The notes below the pieces were generated by a model. That model was not told the DNA's origin, made no database searches, and worked only from the letters and a program-made list of their open reading frames with translations. Shown piece by piece: positions 27,438 to 35,621 of a DNA stretch of 64,000 nt; position 1 is the stretch's first letter; every line of letters begins with the position of its first letter. The position numbers and the translations under genes were made by a program. Source of the DNA: Mannheimia sp. USDA-ARS-USMARC-1261 (GTDB lineage: Bacteria > Pseudomonadota > Gammaproteobacteria > Enterobacterales > Pasteurellaceae); assembly GCF_000521605.1 (NCBI RefSeq), contig NZ_CP006942.1, positions 310,001-374,000 of the forward strand, given 5' to 3'.

Positions 27438-27971
27438 ATGGAATTTTTAGCCCCTGTTATTTCGTTAGTTGTTGGCTTTTTCAATTTTGTGCTGGTACTC
27501 AGAACGTGGCTACAATTTTGTCGAGTTGATCCACGTTTGCCTATTTCGCAAACCTTGCTCAAAATTACAGAGCCTTTGGTTGCCCCTGTTGGTAAATTAA
27601 TTCCAACGGTTAAAAATATCTGCTTTCCTGCACTTTTGATTGCTGCGGCATTAGTTACTTTGCAATTTATCTTCTTTGGACTGGATTTGCCTCGTGCCGT
27701 ATTAATCGGTTTATTAAGTTTAGTAAAAACCTTCGGACAAATTCTCTTTTTCACCACCTTAATTCGTGCATTGATGAGTTGGGTTACACAGGGTAACCAC
27801 CCACTTGATTATACTGTTGCTCAAATTACTGAACCGGTGTTAGGTTTTATCCGCAAACTACTTCCAAGAACAGGAATGTTAGATTTCTCGGTAATGGTAT
27901 TAGGCTTTGGACTATTGCTATTAAACAGCTTGTTTTACCAAATTTTTGGTGGGCTGTGGGCTGCGGCTTAA
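27438..27971 (+). CDS. yggT: YggT family membrane protein
   Basis: Inner-membrane protein of 177 residues made of two repeats of the YggT domain. Each has a hydrophobic helix, the motif RTWLQFCRVDPRLPISQTL or RALMSWVTQGNHPLDYTV, and ITEPLVAPVGKLIP or ITEPVLGFIRKLLP. The function of the family is not firmly known; E. coli YggT is linked to osmotic tolerance. It has RBS GAGAGA, stands alone, and ends in the strong terminator at 27987-28023. Confidence 0.88.
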   Translation: MEFLAPVISLVVGFFNFVLVLRTWLQFCRVDPRLPISQTLLKITEPLVAPVGKLIPTVKNICFPALLIAAALVTLQFIFFGLDLPRAVLIGLLSLVKTFGQILFFTTLIRALMSWVTQGNHPLDYTVAQITEPVLGFIRKLLPRTGMLDFSVMVLGFGLLLLNSLFYQIFGGLWAAA

Positions 27972-27986
27972 TTAAGCAATAGAAAT

Positions 27987-28023
27987 AAAATCGGCTCCTT
28001 AGGTTAATTAAGGAGCCGATTTT
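27987..28023. terminator. Bidirectional terminator between yggT and the ABC transporter
   Basis: AAAATCGGCTCCTTA (27987-28001) pairs over 15 bp with TAAGGAGCCGATTTT (28009-28023), loop GGTTAAT, followed by T's. Confidence 0.85.
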
Positions 28024-28026
28024 TTA

Positions 28027-28779
28027 TTATCCATCAGCCCGAATTTGATGTAGGAAACGTTTTGTTCGTTCGTGTTGTGGGTTTTTAAAGAGTTGTTGTG
28101 GTGAGCCTTGTTCTACAATTTCCCCACCGTCCATTACAACTACAATATCGGCGACATCAAGGGCGAATTTGATTTCGTGAGTAACCACCACCATCGTCCA
28201 CCCTTCGTTGGCGAGCTCTTTCATTGTATTTAATACATCTTGTACTAATTCAGGGTCAAGAGCTGAGGTCGGTTCATCAAATAGCATTAAATCTGGCTGA
28301 ATTGCTAGAGCTCTTGCAATGCCAACTCGCTGTTGCTGTCCGCCCGACAGTTGGAATGGATAGAGATCGGCTTTATCTGATAATCCCACTTTTGCAAGCA
28401 AGCGTTTTGCATTTTCTTTAGCAATTTCGACCGCTTGTTGCTGCACAAATACAGGTCCTTCCATCACATTTTCCAATGCCGTTTTGTGTGGAAAGAGGTT
28501 ATAGTTTTGGAACACCATACCTGATTTACGACGGAGTGCTAAAATATCTTTTTTACTTGGTTTTGCAGCAAAATCAATTATTAATGGAGCATTATCAGTA
28601 AACTCTAGCGTACCTTTTTCTGGCATTTCTAACGCATTCAAACAACGCAGAAAAGTGGTTTTGCCTGAACCGGATGGTCCTAGAATAACAACGACTTGCC
28701 CTTTTTGAATGTCTAAATCAATCCCTCGTAAAATTGTATTTTGTCCGAAGGTTTTGTGAATATTACGGATTTTTATCAT
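28027..28779 (-). CDS. Polar amino-acid ABC transporter, ATP-binding subunit
   Basis: Energises import of a polar amino acid. The 250 residues show Walker A GPSGSGKTT (33-41), the Q-loop region GMVFQNYNLFPH, signature LSGGQQQRVGIARAL, Walker B LMLFDEPTSALDP and the switch histidine (VVVTHE). It matches the GlnQ/HisP group. It is the last gene of the unit (substrate-binding protein, permease, ATPase), 9 bases after the permease. The closest E. coli system by protein resemblance is the cystine importer TcyJ-TcyL-TcyN (FliY-YecS-YecC), but the substrate here is not proven. Confidence 0.9.
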   Translation of the reverse strand: MIKIRNIHKTFGQNTILRGIDLDIQKGQVVVILGPSGSGKTTFLRCLNALEMPEKGTLEFTDNAPLIIDFAAKPSKKDILALRRKSGMVFQNYNLFPHKTALENVMEGPVFVQQQAVEIAKENAKRLLAKVGLSDKADLYPFQLSGGQQQRVGIARALAIQPDLMLFDEPTSALDPELVQDVLNTMKELANEGWTMVVVTHEIKFALDVADIVVVMDGGEIVEQGSPQQLFKNPQHERTKRFLHQIRADG

Positions 28780-28788
28780 TCTTTCCTC

Positions 28789-29505
28789 CTACTTCGCCAC
28801 AAATCGGTTAAAGCGAACTTCAAGTCTTGCTTGAATTAAGAACAGTACCCAGCAGAAGCACCAGTAGATAATTGCTGCCTCAATATAAACCGGAAGGAAA
28901 TCATAAGACATATTTGCCACCTGTTGTGCAACACGGAACATTTCAGTAACGGTTACGACAGAGGCTAGTGAGGTATCTTTGAACAATCCGATAAAGGTGT
29001 TGCTCAGTGGTGGTACTGCAACTCTAATGGCTTGTGGTGCAATGATACGGCGGAAAGTTTGCATATAAGTCATACCGATGGTATAGCCTGCTTCCCATTG
29101 TCCTTTGGGGACAGATAAAATTGAGGCACGAATAGTTTCAGAGCCATAAGCTCCAATATTTAGAGAGAAGCCAATAATCGCTGCCGGGATAGGATCAATG
29201 AAAATACCTACCGCAGGTAATCCGTAGAATACGATACAGATCTGCACCAGCATCGGTGTGCCACGAATAATTGATATGTAACCTTTTACAAATAGCAGCA
29301 ACAAGCGGTGTAGAATGCTAGTTGATGGACTAATTCTTACTAACGCAACACTTACAGCAATCAACATACCAATAACAAAGGAGGCAATTGCCAATGGAAT
29401 AGAGACTAAAAAGGCGGCTTTTACCATAGGCAAGAAGCCACTTAACACCAAATCCACTCGGGCTTGGGTCATAAAGGGAATAGAAAGTAGTAGATCGTTT
29501 AACAT
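28789..29505 (-). CDS. Polar amino-acid ABC transporter, permease subunit
   Basis: Inner-membrane channel subunit, 238 residues with about five hydrophobic helices. The HisM/GlnP-type EAA loop is [20 protein letters not shown], which docks to the ATPase. An upstream helix region, [19 protein letters not shown], is also typical. Only one permease gene is present, so a homodimer is likely. The start ATG is 29503-29505. Confidence 0.9.
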   Translation of the reverse strand: MLNDLLLSIPFMTQARVDLVLSGFLPMVKAAFLVSIPLAIASFVIGMLIAVSVALVRISPSTSILHRLLLLFVKGYISIIRGTPMLVQICIVFYGLPAVGIFIDPIPAAIIGFSLNIGAYGSETIRASILSVPKGQWEAGYTIGMTYMQTFRRIIAPQAIRVAVPPLSNTFIGLFKDTSLASVVTVTEMFRVAQQVANMSYDFLPVYIEAAIIYWCFCWVLFLIQARLEVRFNRFVAK

Positions 29506-29517
29506 CTAAAAACCTAA

Positions 29518-29585
29518 AATCTCCCTTACTTTTGAAATAGTAGGGAGATTAAACTTAAAAAAACAAAAGGGGCGAAGTCGCCCCT
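29518..29585 (-). terminator. Two hairpins between binding-protein gene and permease gene
   Basis: On the minus strand the first hairpin is AGGGGCG/CGCCCCT (29585-29579 with 29574-29568), followed by TTTTGTTTTTTT, a good terminator. The second is AATCTCCCT/AGGGAGATT (arms 29550-29542 and 29526-29518). They probably lower permease/ATPase expression relative to the binding protein. Confidence 0.75.
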
Positions 29586-29604
29586 CAGCCAAATCCAATA
29601 CGGA

Positions 29605-30378
29605 TTATTGTACACTAATATTTTTACCGAAGAACTGTTCACCTAATTTTTTTAATGTACCATCTTCGCGTAATTGAACGATTGCTTGACTGATTTTTGC
29701 TAATGCTTCATCGTTACCTTTGTTTGCCACTAAACCTGCTCCCACTTTTTCTTCTTTTTCCCACACGATTTTCAAGCCTGAATTCAGATTCTTTTTCAAG
29801 TAATCTAATAGTGATAAGTGGCTATTGAAGGTTGCATCAGCTCGTTTTTGCTGAATTAATAGTAAGCCTTGTGCCATACCGTCGATTGGCACGATATCCG
29901 CACCGCTTTCACGTGCTAATTCGCCATAGTTAGAGCTTAATGTTTGTGCTGTTTTTACACCTTTTACATCAGCCGGGCTTTTGATTTTGGTTTCATCTTC
30001 ACGCACTAATAATGCTGCACCGTCCCAGCTGTACGCTTCAGATTTATCAAATGTTGCACGGCGTTCCGGTGATGTTAAACCAACTTGGTTTGCCACTAAG
30101 TCAAAACGCTCACTTTTTAAACCAGCTAACATTGCGTCCCATTGTGTTTCTTTAAATTCAACTTTTACGCCGAGCTTTTCTGCTACCGCACGGGTTACTT
30201 CTACATCATAGCCTGTTAATTTACCGCTCTCATCGTGATAGGTATAAGGTGCGTAGGTTCCCTCTGTACCAACAGTAATTGTGCCTTTGTTATTGATACG
30301 CTCAAGTAAGCTCTCTTTCGCAAATGCAGAAACAGAAAGAGTAAGTGCTAATGCGGCAACTGATAATTTTTTCAACAT
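29605..30378 (-). CDS. Polar amino-acid ABC transporter, periplasmic binding protein
   Basis: Solute-binding protein of family 3; 257 residues with a signal peptide (1-20, cut after AFA). The mature part begins KESLLERINNKGTITVGTEG, with the YAPYTYHDESGKLTGYDVEV ligand-domain signature and DLVANQVGLTSPERR. It resembles the E. coli cystine-binding protein (FliY/TcyJ), hence a cystine or related amino-acid substrate is the best guess. There is no lipobox, so it is a soluble periplasmic protein. It is first in the operon, with a terminator behind it. Confidence 0.88.
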   Translation of the reverse strand: MLKKLSVAALALTLSVSAFAKESLLERINNKGTITVGTEGTYAPYTYHDESGKLTGYDVEVTRAVAEKLGVKVEFKETQWDAMLAGLKSERFDLVANQVGLTSPERRATFDKSEAYSWDGAALLVREDETKIKSPADVKGVKTAQTLSSNYGELARESGADIVPIDGMAQGLLLIQQKRADATFNSHLSLLDYLKKNLNSGLKIVWEKEEKVGAGLVANKGNDEALAKISQAIVQLREDGTLKKLGEQFFGKNISVQ

Positions 30379-30568
30379 AATAAGTTCCTTTTAATTGGTA
30401 AAATTTAGTATTTGCAAATTTAAAGGGAAAAATGACCGCTTGCAAATAACTAAATGGAATAAGCCATAAGGAAATGGTTTTATAGAATGAATTGTTTTAT
30501 TGATAATGGAACTATGAGGGAAAATAGCAAATTAAGTGGATTATTGGGAACATTTAGTTATAAAAAAT

Positions 30569-30600
30569 TAGCACCTTAATTGGAATGAATTAAGGTGCTA
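30569..30600 (-). terminator. Terminator of rpmE2-rpmJ2
   Basis: TAGCACCTTAATT (30569-30581) pairs over 13 bp with AATTAAGGTGCTA (30588-30600). On the minus strand it is followed by ATTTTTTATAA. Confidence 0.8.
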
Positions 30601-30606
30601 TTCTTT

Positions 30607-30732
30607 TTAACGCTGACGAGCTTTAAATCTTGGATTGGTTTTGCAAATTACGTACAGTTTACCTTTACGTCTTACAATTTGACAATCAGGGTGGCGTGTT
30701 TTTGCCGATTTTAATGAATTTAAAATTTTCAT
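30607..30732 (-). CDS. rpmJ2: Alternative 50S ribosomal protein L36 (type B)
   Basis: A 41-residue basic protein, [20 protein letters not shown] at its start and ending NPRFKARQR. It is the YkgO-type L36 in which the zinc-binding Cys-x2-Cys pair of ordinary L36 is broken (only Cys17 and Cys30 remain). Such paralogues replace the zinc form under zinc shortage. It follows rpmE2 by 12 bases, as ykgM-ykgO do in E. coli, where the pair is repressed by Zur. Confidence 0.92.
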   Translation of the reverse strand: MKILNSLKSAKTRHPDCQIVRRKGKLYVICKTNPRFKARQR

Positions 30733-30744
30733 TTTATGTCCTTC

Positions 30745-31017
30745 TTATTTTTTATTTGAAAGTGTTGCAGCAAAGCCTTTAAATCTATCTTTAAATTGAC
30801 TTGCACGACCTTCATTATTCACTTCACGACGTTTACCTGTGTAAACCGGGTGCGATGCTGATGAGGTATCTAAGGTATAAAGTGGGTACTCTTTACCATC
30901 TTCCCATACCATTGTTTTATTCGTCGATGCACAAGAACGGATAACCCAGCCTTGTTGTACAGAGGCATCATAAAACAGTACTTCACGATAATTTTCAGGA
31001 TGAATCCCTTTTTTCAT
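30745..31017 (-). CDS. rpmE2: Alternative 50S ribosomal protein L31 (type B)
   Basis: The 90 residues begin [20 protein letters not shown] and contain the type B signature [20 protein letters not shown]. They lack the Cys-x2-Cys zinc motif of type A L31 (only one cysteine, in SCASTNKT). Type B L31 frees ribosomes from zinc demand. The ATG at 31017 is chosen over an in-frame ATG at 31053 because it gives the family N terminus and has GGAGAA upstream. Zinc-dependent repression (Zur) is expected by analogy; see the repeated element at 31061-31117. Confidence 0.93.
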   Translation of the reverse strand: MKKGIHPENYREVLFYDASVQQGWVIRSCASTNKTMVWEDGKEYPLYTLDTSSASHPVYTGKRREVNNEGRASQFKDRFKGFAATLSNKK

Positions 31018-31060
31018 ATTTTCTCCAAAATTTGACAATAGGCTATTAACCATAATTATA

Positions 31061-31117
31061 TTATGGAATATATGTTATACGAAATTTAATTTTTATTCCA
31101 TAACTTTTTTATGGAAT
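31061..31117. repeat. Three copies of TTATGGAAT upstream of rpmE2 and rpe
   Basis: TTATGGAAT occurs at 31061-31069 and 31109-31117, and inverted (ATTCCATAA) at 31095-31103. The last two form a hairpin. They lie in the divergent region between rpmE2 (start 31017) and rpe (start 31212), and could be operators. Confidence 0.45.
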
Positions 31118-31211
31118 TTAAAGAAAAAGCTAATTTTTAGATCTAGATCTGATTTTCATTTTTAAAATTATGTTAATCTAACAACCATTTATTCATAAAT
31201 TGTGAGGAAAT

Positions 31212-31889
31212 ATGAGCAAAAATCCTTATTTGATTGCCCCTTCGATTTTATCGGCAGATTTAGCTAGATTGGGTGATGATGTGAAAGATGTGCTAAAGGC
31301 TGGGGCGGATTTAATTCATTTTGATGTAATGGATAATCACTATGTGCCTAATTTAACCTTTGGACCGGCAATTTGCCAAGCATTACGAGATTATGGCATT
31401 CAATGTCCGATTGATGTGCATTTAATGGTAAAACCTGTTGAGCGTTTAATTCCTGATTTTGCTAAGGCAGGTGCCGATTACATTACTTTCCACCCGGAGG
31501 CAACAGAACATATTGATCGTAATTTACAACTTATTCGTGATTTAGGTTGTAAATCCGGCTTGGTATTCAATCCTGCAACGCCTTTGCACTATTTAGATTA
31601 TGTGATGGATAAAGTTGATGTGATTTTATTGATGTCGGTAAATCCGGGCTTTGGTGGGCAATCTTTTATTCCATCCACTTTAGACAAGCTACGTGAAGTT
31701 CGAAAACGCATTGATGACAGCGGTTACAACATTCGTTTGGAAGTGGATGGTGGTGTAAAAATCAATAATATTGCCGAAATTGCTGCTGCCGGTGCAGATA
31801 TGTTTGTAGCAGGTTCTGCGATTTTTGACCAGCCTGATTATAAAACTGTCATTGAGCAAATGAGAGCTGAATTAGCGAAAGTTCGTTAA
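31212..31889 (+). CDS. rpe: Ribulose-phosphate 3-epimerase
   Basis: Metal-dependent TIM-barrel enzyme of the pentose phosphate pathway, interconverting ribulose 5-phosphate and xylulose 5-phosphate. The 225 residues match E. coli Rpe in length. The metal-site strands are visible: [86 protein letters not shown] precedes the ATG. In E. coli it belongs to the dam operon; here it stands alone between rpmE2 and acpP. Confidence 0.97.
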   Translation: MSKNPYLIAPSILSADLARLGDDVKDVLKAGADLIHFDVMDNHYVPNLTFGPAICQALRDYGIQCPIDVHLMVKPVERLIPDFAKAGADYITFHPEATEHIDRNLQLIRDLGCKSGLVFNPATPLHYLDYVMDKVDVILLMSVNPGFGGQSFIPSTLDKLREVRKRIDDSGYNIRLEVDGGVKINNIAEIAAAGADMFVAGSAIFDQPDYKTVIEQMRAELAKVR

Positions 31890-32085
31890 TCAGATCCGGA
31901 AATTTGAACTATCTCTATAGATTAAAGACAAACATAATGATAGAATGGTAGAACAGATACAGTTTTATTCTTGTGTATTGGAATAGTCTGGTTTGACCTT
32001 TCTATAAAAAGGTTGTATCTAAAATTATTTCGATTACACTAATTAACTCTCGCACTTATGCGATATTCACTATAGGAAAAACAAA

Positions 32086-32316
32086 ATGAGCATTGAAGAA
32101 CGCGTAAAAAAAATCATTGTTGATCAACTTGGCGCGAAAGCAGAAGACGTTAAACCGGAAGCTTCTTTCATTGAAGATTTAGGTGCTGACTCTTTAGATA
32201 CCGTTGAATTAGTAATGGCTTTAGAAGAAGAATTCGATATCGAAATTCCAGATGAAGAAGCTGAAAAAATTACTACAGTTCAATCAGCAATTGATTACGT
32301 TCAAAACAATCAATAA
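32086..32316 (+). CDS. acpP: Acyl carrier protein
   Basis: Central carrier of acyl chains in fatty-acid, lipid A and phospholipid synthesis. A 76-residue acidic protein; the 4'-phosphopantetheine attachment serine is Ser36 in the invariant [29 protein letters not shown] precedes the ATG. It is monocistronic, bounded by its own terminator (32328-32352), whereas in E. coli it lies in the fab cluster. A possible -35 element TTGACC is at 31993-31998. Confidence 0.98.
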   Translation: MSIEERVKKIIVDQLGAKAEDVKPEASFIEDLGADSLDTVELVMALEEEFDIEIPDEEAEKITTVQSAIDYVQNNQ

Positions 32317-32327
32317 TTAGGATTGAG

Positions 32328-32352
32328 ATTAGGCGACCACTGGTCGCCTAAT
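32328..32352 (+). terminator. Terminator of acpP
   Basis: ATTAGGCGACC (32328-32338) pairs over 11 bp with GGTCGCCTAAT (32342-32352), followed by TTTTTT. Confidence 0.85.
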
Positions 32353-32362
32353 TTTTTTATCG

Positions 32363-32926
32363 CTATTTCGTTTTACAGATGCAATTATTCAAGTGGTCAT
32401 CAACCAGTCCCATTGATTGCATAAAAGCGTAACAAGTCGTTTCACCCACAAAAACAAATCCTTTCTTTTTTAACGCCTTAGACATAGCCTTTGAAGTATC
32501 TGTTTTAGCCGGAACAGTTTGAAGCGAGGGTACATCATTAATTTGTGGTTGATGGTTCACAAATCCCCAAATAAATGTACTAAAATCTTCGTCTTTTTCC
32601 TGCATTGCAAGATAAGCTTTTGCATTTTTTATAATGGCTTCTAATTTTGCTCTGTGGCGGATTAAACCGGCATTTTGCATTAGTTGATCGAGATCTCTTT
32701 CTGTCATCTGAGCAATTTTTACAGGATCAAACTGATGAAATGCTTGACGATAAGCTTCTCGCTTTTTCAGTACAGTAATCCACGAAAGCCCCGCTTGTTG
32801 TCCTTCAAGACAAATTTTCTCAAATAGCTTGATGCTATTGAATTCAGGTTTTCCCCACTCTTCATCGTGATATTTCACGTAAAGTTCGCTCTCACCGCAC
32901 CAATCGCAGCGTGTAGTTTTGCTCAT
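32363..32926 (-). CDS. tag: DNA-3-methyladenine glycosylase I
   Basis: Base-excision repair enzyme removing 3-methyladenine. The 187 residues begin with the zinc-snap cysteine region TTRCDWCGESELYVKYHDEE and end with the histidine/cysteine segment DDHLNNCICK. The catalytic-type stretch QAGLSWITVLKKREAYRQAF lies at about 47-66. It occupies the place behind nlpD where rpoS lies in enterics. The ATG has AGGAATT upstream. Confidence 0.95.
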   Translation of the reverse strand: MSKTTRCDWCGESELYVKYHDEEWGKPEFNSIKLFEKICLEGQQAGLSWITVLKKREAYRQAFHQFDPVKIAQMTERDLDQLMQNAGLIRHRAKLEAIIKNAKAYLAMQEKDEDFSTFIWGFVNHQPQINDVPSLQTVPAKTDTSKAMSKALKKKGFVFVGETTCYAFMQSMGLVDDHLNNCICKTK

Positions 32927-32949
32927 TTGTAAAATTCCTATAAAAAATA

Positions 32950-32984
32950 ACCGCTTGTTCCTAATATAAGATGAAACAAGCGGT
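32950..32984. repeat. Inverted uptake-signal pair between nlpD and tag
   Basis: ACCGCTTGTT (32950-32959) pairs with AACAAGCGGT (32975-32984), loop of 15 bases. It lies downstream of nlpD on the minus strand and may act as a terminator, though no clear T-run follows. Confidence 0.55.
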
Positions 32985-33007
32985 CAAATTACGCTAAAAG
33001 TTTACCA

Positions 33008-34285
33008 TTATTTTCTTGGTAAATAACGAGCAGGATCGACAGATTTCCCTTTGTAACGAATTTCAAAGTGAAGCTTGTTGGTGTTTGTACCGGTACTACC
33101 TAAAGTACCAATCTTCTGACCGGCTTTAACTGTATCTTGCTCATCAACATCAATGGTATTGTTATGTGCATAAGCACTTAAGAAGTCATCGGTATGTTTG
33201 ATGATAATTAAGTTACCATAACCTTGTAGGGCATTACCTGCATATACAACTTTACCTGCTGCCGCTGCACGCACGTCTTGCCCTTTCGAGCCCGCGATAT
33301 CTAAACCTTTATTGCCACCTTCTGCTGATGAGAAGCCTGAAATAACACGTCCATTGGTTGGCCATTGCCATTTAATTGATGAAGTAGGAGCTACCGTTGT
33401 ATTTGAGGCAGACGATGGACTTTCAGAGGCGGTTGTCGCTCGAATAGTCGAAGTTGTACGATTTTCTACTTGGTTTGCATTACCTACAGAAGCTGTTACA
33501 GCTGATACTGTTCCTGCTGTTGCTCGAATGCCATTATTAGAAACGGGTACTTCTGTATTACCTGTTCCCGCTTTCACCGGACCTGTAATGTTACCATCAG
33601 AAGCGTAAGTTGTACCATTTGCACCTTGTTGATAAGTAATTTGTGGCTCAACCGGTACGGTTACTTTTTCCTCAACGGTAATAGTTTCTGTAGCTGATTT
33701 ACCGGTCTTAATTTGTTGCCCTACATTTAATTGATAAGGCTCACTCATATTGTTAAGAGCGGCGATTTCTTTTACATCTTTGCCCACAATATAAGCAATT
33801 AAAAACATCGTATCGCCTTTGCGAACCGTGTAAGTTGAACCATCATAGAAGCCTTTTTGAATTTGGTTATACATCGGAGCATTGTTAGCATCACGCGGAA
33901 TCTCAAAATTCTGATCGACTTTTTTCTCTACCGTTTTTGTTTTTTTTACAATTTTAGTCGTAGTCGTCGGCTGTGGCGGTTGTTCTGTAATCACAGGATT
34001 AGTGATAACAGGCTGCGGCACATTTGCAACCGGCTGAGGTGTAGAAACAGGCTGCGGAATAGTTTGCACCGGTGTGTTCATTGAGCTTGGCATTGGAGCT
34101 GACTGAATATCAGACTGCCAACCACCGCTTGAATTTATTGCTCCCATATTACTATTTACAGGCTGCATCACACCTGGACTAAGCTCATTATTGCCCGAAG
34201 CATTAACCACCGGTGCAGGATTGTTCGAGGAACAAGCAGCTAAAATAGCGGAAACTAAAGGTAAAAGTATAAATTGTTTTTTCAT
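33008..34285 (-). CDS. nlpD: Murein hydrolase activator NlpD (LppB) lipoprotein
   Basis: Outer-membrane lipoprotein that activates the amidase AmiC at division. The 425 residues have a signal peptide with lipobox ILAAC (Cys18), a Pro/Gln/Thr-rich linker, a LysM domain (about 152-198, YTVRKGDTMFLIAYIVGKD), a second low-complexity linker, and a C-terminal LytM/M23 domain (about 300-425). In the latter, NKGLDIAG carries Asn where active endopeptidases have the metal-binding His, as in E. coli NlpD, so it is an activator, not an enzyme. The early motif SDIQSAPMPSSMN is shared with the two small lipoproteins upstream. Neither rpoS nor pcm is present at this locus. Confidence 0.93.
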   Translation of the reverse strand: MKKQFILLPLVSAILAACSSNNPAPVVNASGNNELSPGVMQPVNSNMGAINSSGGWQSDIQSAPMPSSMNTPVQTIPQPVSTPQPVANVPQPVITNPVITEQPPQPTTTTKIVKKTKTVEKKVDQNFEIPRDANNAPMYNQIQKGFYDGSTYTVRKGDTMFLIAYIVGKDVKEIAALNNMSEPYQLNVGQQIKTGKSATETITVEEKVTVPVEPQITYQQGANGTTYASDGNITGPVKAGTGNTEVPVSNNGIRATAGTVSAVTASVGNANQVENRTTSTIRATTASESPSSASNTTVAPTSSIKWQWPTNGRVISGFSSAEGGNKGLDIAGSKGQDVRAAAAGKVVYAGNALQGYGNLIIIKHTDDFLSAYAHNNTIDVDEQDTVKAGQKIGTLGSTGTNTNKLHFEIRYKGKSVDPARYLPRK

Positions 34286-34303
34286 TAAATGATTATCCTA
34301 AAA

Positions 34304-34507
34304 TTATTTCATTGTATCAGGCATAGACGTCGATTTAATATCGGACGGTAAGCTGTAACTCCCTTGACTTGCTCCAGAACCGGCAACAGGCTCTAATGTG
34401 CCTGAAGGTAAGAGGTTCGGATCATCAACGTTGTCCTGTTTAGAGCTTGTTCCACAAGCGGTCAAAAATGCACAAGAAATTGCAAATGTTAAAAATGATT
34501 TTTTCAC
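34304..34507 (-). CDS. Small lipoprotein sharing the NlpD N-terminal motif
   Basis: A 67-residue predicted lipoprotein, signal peptide with lipobox FLTAC (Cys18). The mature chain is only 50 residues, ending in SLPSDIKSTSMPDTMK, which matches the (S)DI.S..MP.(S/T)M segment of NlpD and of the 165-residue LysM lipoprotein. There is no LysM or M23 domain. It lies 18 bases before nlpD and 12 after the LysM lipoprotein. It could be a shortened duplicate or a real small lipoprotein; a proper ribosome site and operon placement argue that it is expressed. No function is known. Confidence 0.7.
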   Translation of the reverse strand: MKKSFLTFAISCAFLTACGTSSKQDNVDDPNLLPSGTLEPVAGSGASQGSYSLPSDIKSTSMPDTMK

Positions 34508-34519
34508 TCAATCCGCCTA

Positions 34520-35017
34520 TTAACGCACACGCAGTACTTGACCAACTTTTAGGGCAGAATTTGCACTTAAGCCGTTTAAGTTAGCAATATGGCTCGCACT
34601 TGTGCCTGTTAAGTAGCCAATTAAATAAAGGGTATCACTTTTACCCACTGTGTAAGAGCTATCGGTATAGCAACCTTTGGTAATTTGTGCGTAAATTGGG
34701 GCATTATTGCCATCACGCACAACTTGGCAGTTGCCTACGTTTTCCATTTGAGCTCCATAGCTACCGCTTGAAACAGGCATTGGTGCAGGTGCGGCAGTAA
34801 TAGGTTGTGGGGCTGAATATACAGGCTGTGCCGGCGGTACAGCAATGGGTTGATTCATAGAATCCGGCATTGGTGCAGTTTGAATACTATCCGCAGATTG
34901 CCAAGTTGCGTTGGCATCTGTGGTTTCCACGCTTGATGTACTAGACTCGCTTGAGTTACTTGAACAGCCTGCTAAAGCGAATGAGACAAGTGATAAAACA
35001 AAAAGTGATTTTTTCAT
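34520..35017 (-). CDS. LysM-domain lipoprotein, NlpD paralogue without M23 domain
   Basis: A 165-residue predicted lipoprotein with lipobox ALAGC (Cys18). A linker contains WQSADSIQTAPMPDSMNQPI (the motif shared with NlpD), a proline-rich stretch follows, and then a LysM domain at about 120-165 (YTVGKSDTLYLIGYLTGTSA). The segment NAPIYAQITKGCYTDSSYTV parallels NlpD's NAPMYNQIQKGFYDGSTYTV. It looks like an nlpD duplicate that lost the catalytic-fold domain. It probably binds peptidoglycan; any regulatory role is inference. Confidence 0.75.
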   Translation of the reverse strand: MKKSLFVLSLVSFALAGCSSNSSESSTSSVETTDANATWQSADSIQTAPMPDSMNQPIAVPPAQPVYSAPQPITAAPAPMPVSSGSYGAQMENVGNCQVVRDGNNAPIYAQITKGCYTDSSYTVGKSDTLYLIGYLTGTSASHIANLNGLSANSALKVGQVLRVR

Positions 35018-35036
35018 TTTCTATTACCCTTAAAAT

Positions 35037-35621
35037 TTAGTTCAATAATTTGTAAAGAAGATAAGCAACTACCGCAAGCACGATAGTTCCCCAACCAATT
35101 AATTCAATAGAGTGGCGAATTCTGACTTCATATTTTTTGCCTCCCCACGCAGACAGTTTTGCGACTAAAATAAAGCGGGCAAAACGAGAAATTGCAGCGG
35201 TTATTACAAATGGGAAAAATGCCATTTGTAGCACACCGGCACATATAGTAAATACTTTAAACGGAATTGGTGAGAATCCAGCTAAGAAGACAACTGCCAC
35301 TCCCCAAGTTTCAAACCACGCTTTTGCTCTATCGAAGTTTGCCTGCATTCCCCAGTTGGCAATAACGCCTTGTACCCAATCGGTCGCATACAAACCGATA
35401 AAATAGCCGATAATACCGCCCAATACGGAGGCAACAGTGGTATAAAAAGCATATTTAAACGCATTTTCCGGTTTTGCCATCGACATCGGAATAAGCATTA
35501 CATCAGGCGGAATTGGGAAGAAAATCGCCTCAATAAAACTGACTAAACTAAGCCAAAATGTCGCTAAACGGTGTTTTGACCATTCCATAGTTTTGTCATA
35601 AATTTTTTCAAACAGTTTCAT
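35037..35621 (-). CDS. yqaA: DedA/VTT-family membrane protein YqaA
   Basis: Inner-membrane protein of the DedA superfamily (VTT domain), 194 residues with about four to five helices. Typical sites: FIEAIFFPIPPDVMLIPMS at about 28-46 and FLAGFSPIPFKVFTICAGV in the second half, the re-entrant hairpin regions. DedA-family proteins are thought to flip lipids or lipid carriers; the YqaA role is not established. Its start overlaps the surE stop by 14 bases, so the genes are translationally coupled. Confidence 0.87.
   Translation of the reverse strand: MKLFEKIYDKTMEWSKHRLATFWLSLVSFIEAIFFPIPPDVMLIPMSMAKPENAFKYAFYTTVASVLGGIIGYFIGLYATDWVQGVIANWGMQANFDRAKAWFETWGVAVVFLAGFSPIPFKVFTICAGVLQMAFFPFVITAAISRFARFILVAKLSAWGGKKYEVRIRHSIELIGWGTIVLAVVAYLLYKLLN

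Noticed and set aside
27137-27757. 206-codon open frame on the minus strand over yggL-yggT
   Set aside because: Antisense to two conserved genes and through a terminator; no recognisable protein features.
31138-31155. GATCTAGATC core before rpe (also at 37629-37638 before tpiA) as CRP sites
   Set aside because: The central bases match the CRP consensus, but the decisive TGTGA/TCACA arms are missing at both places.
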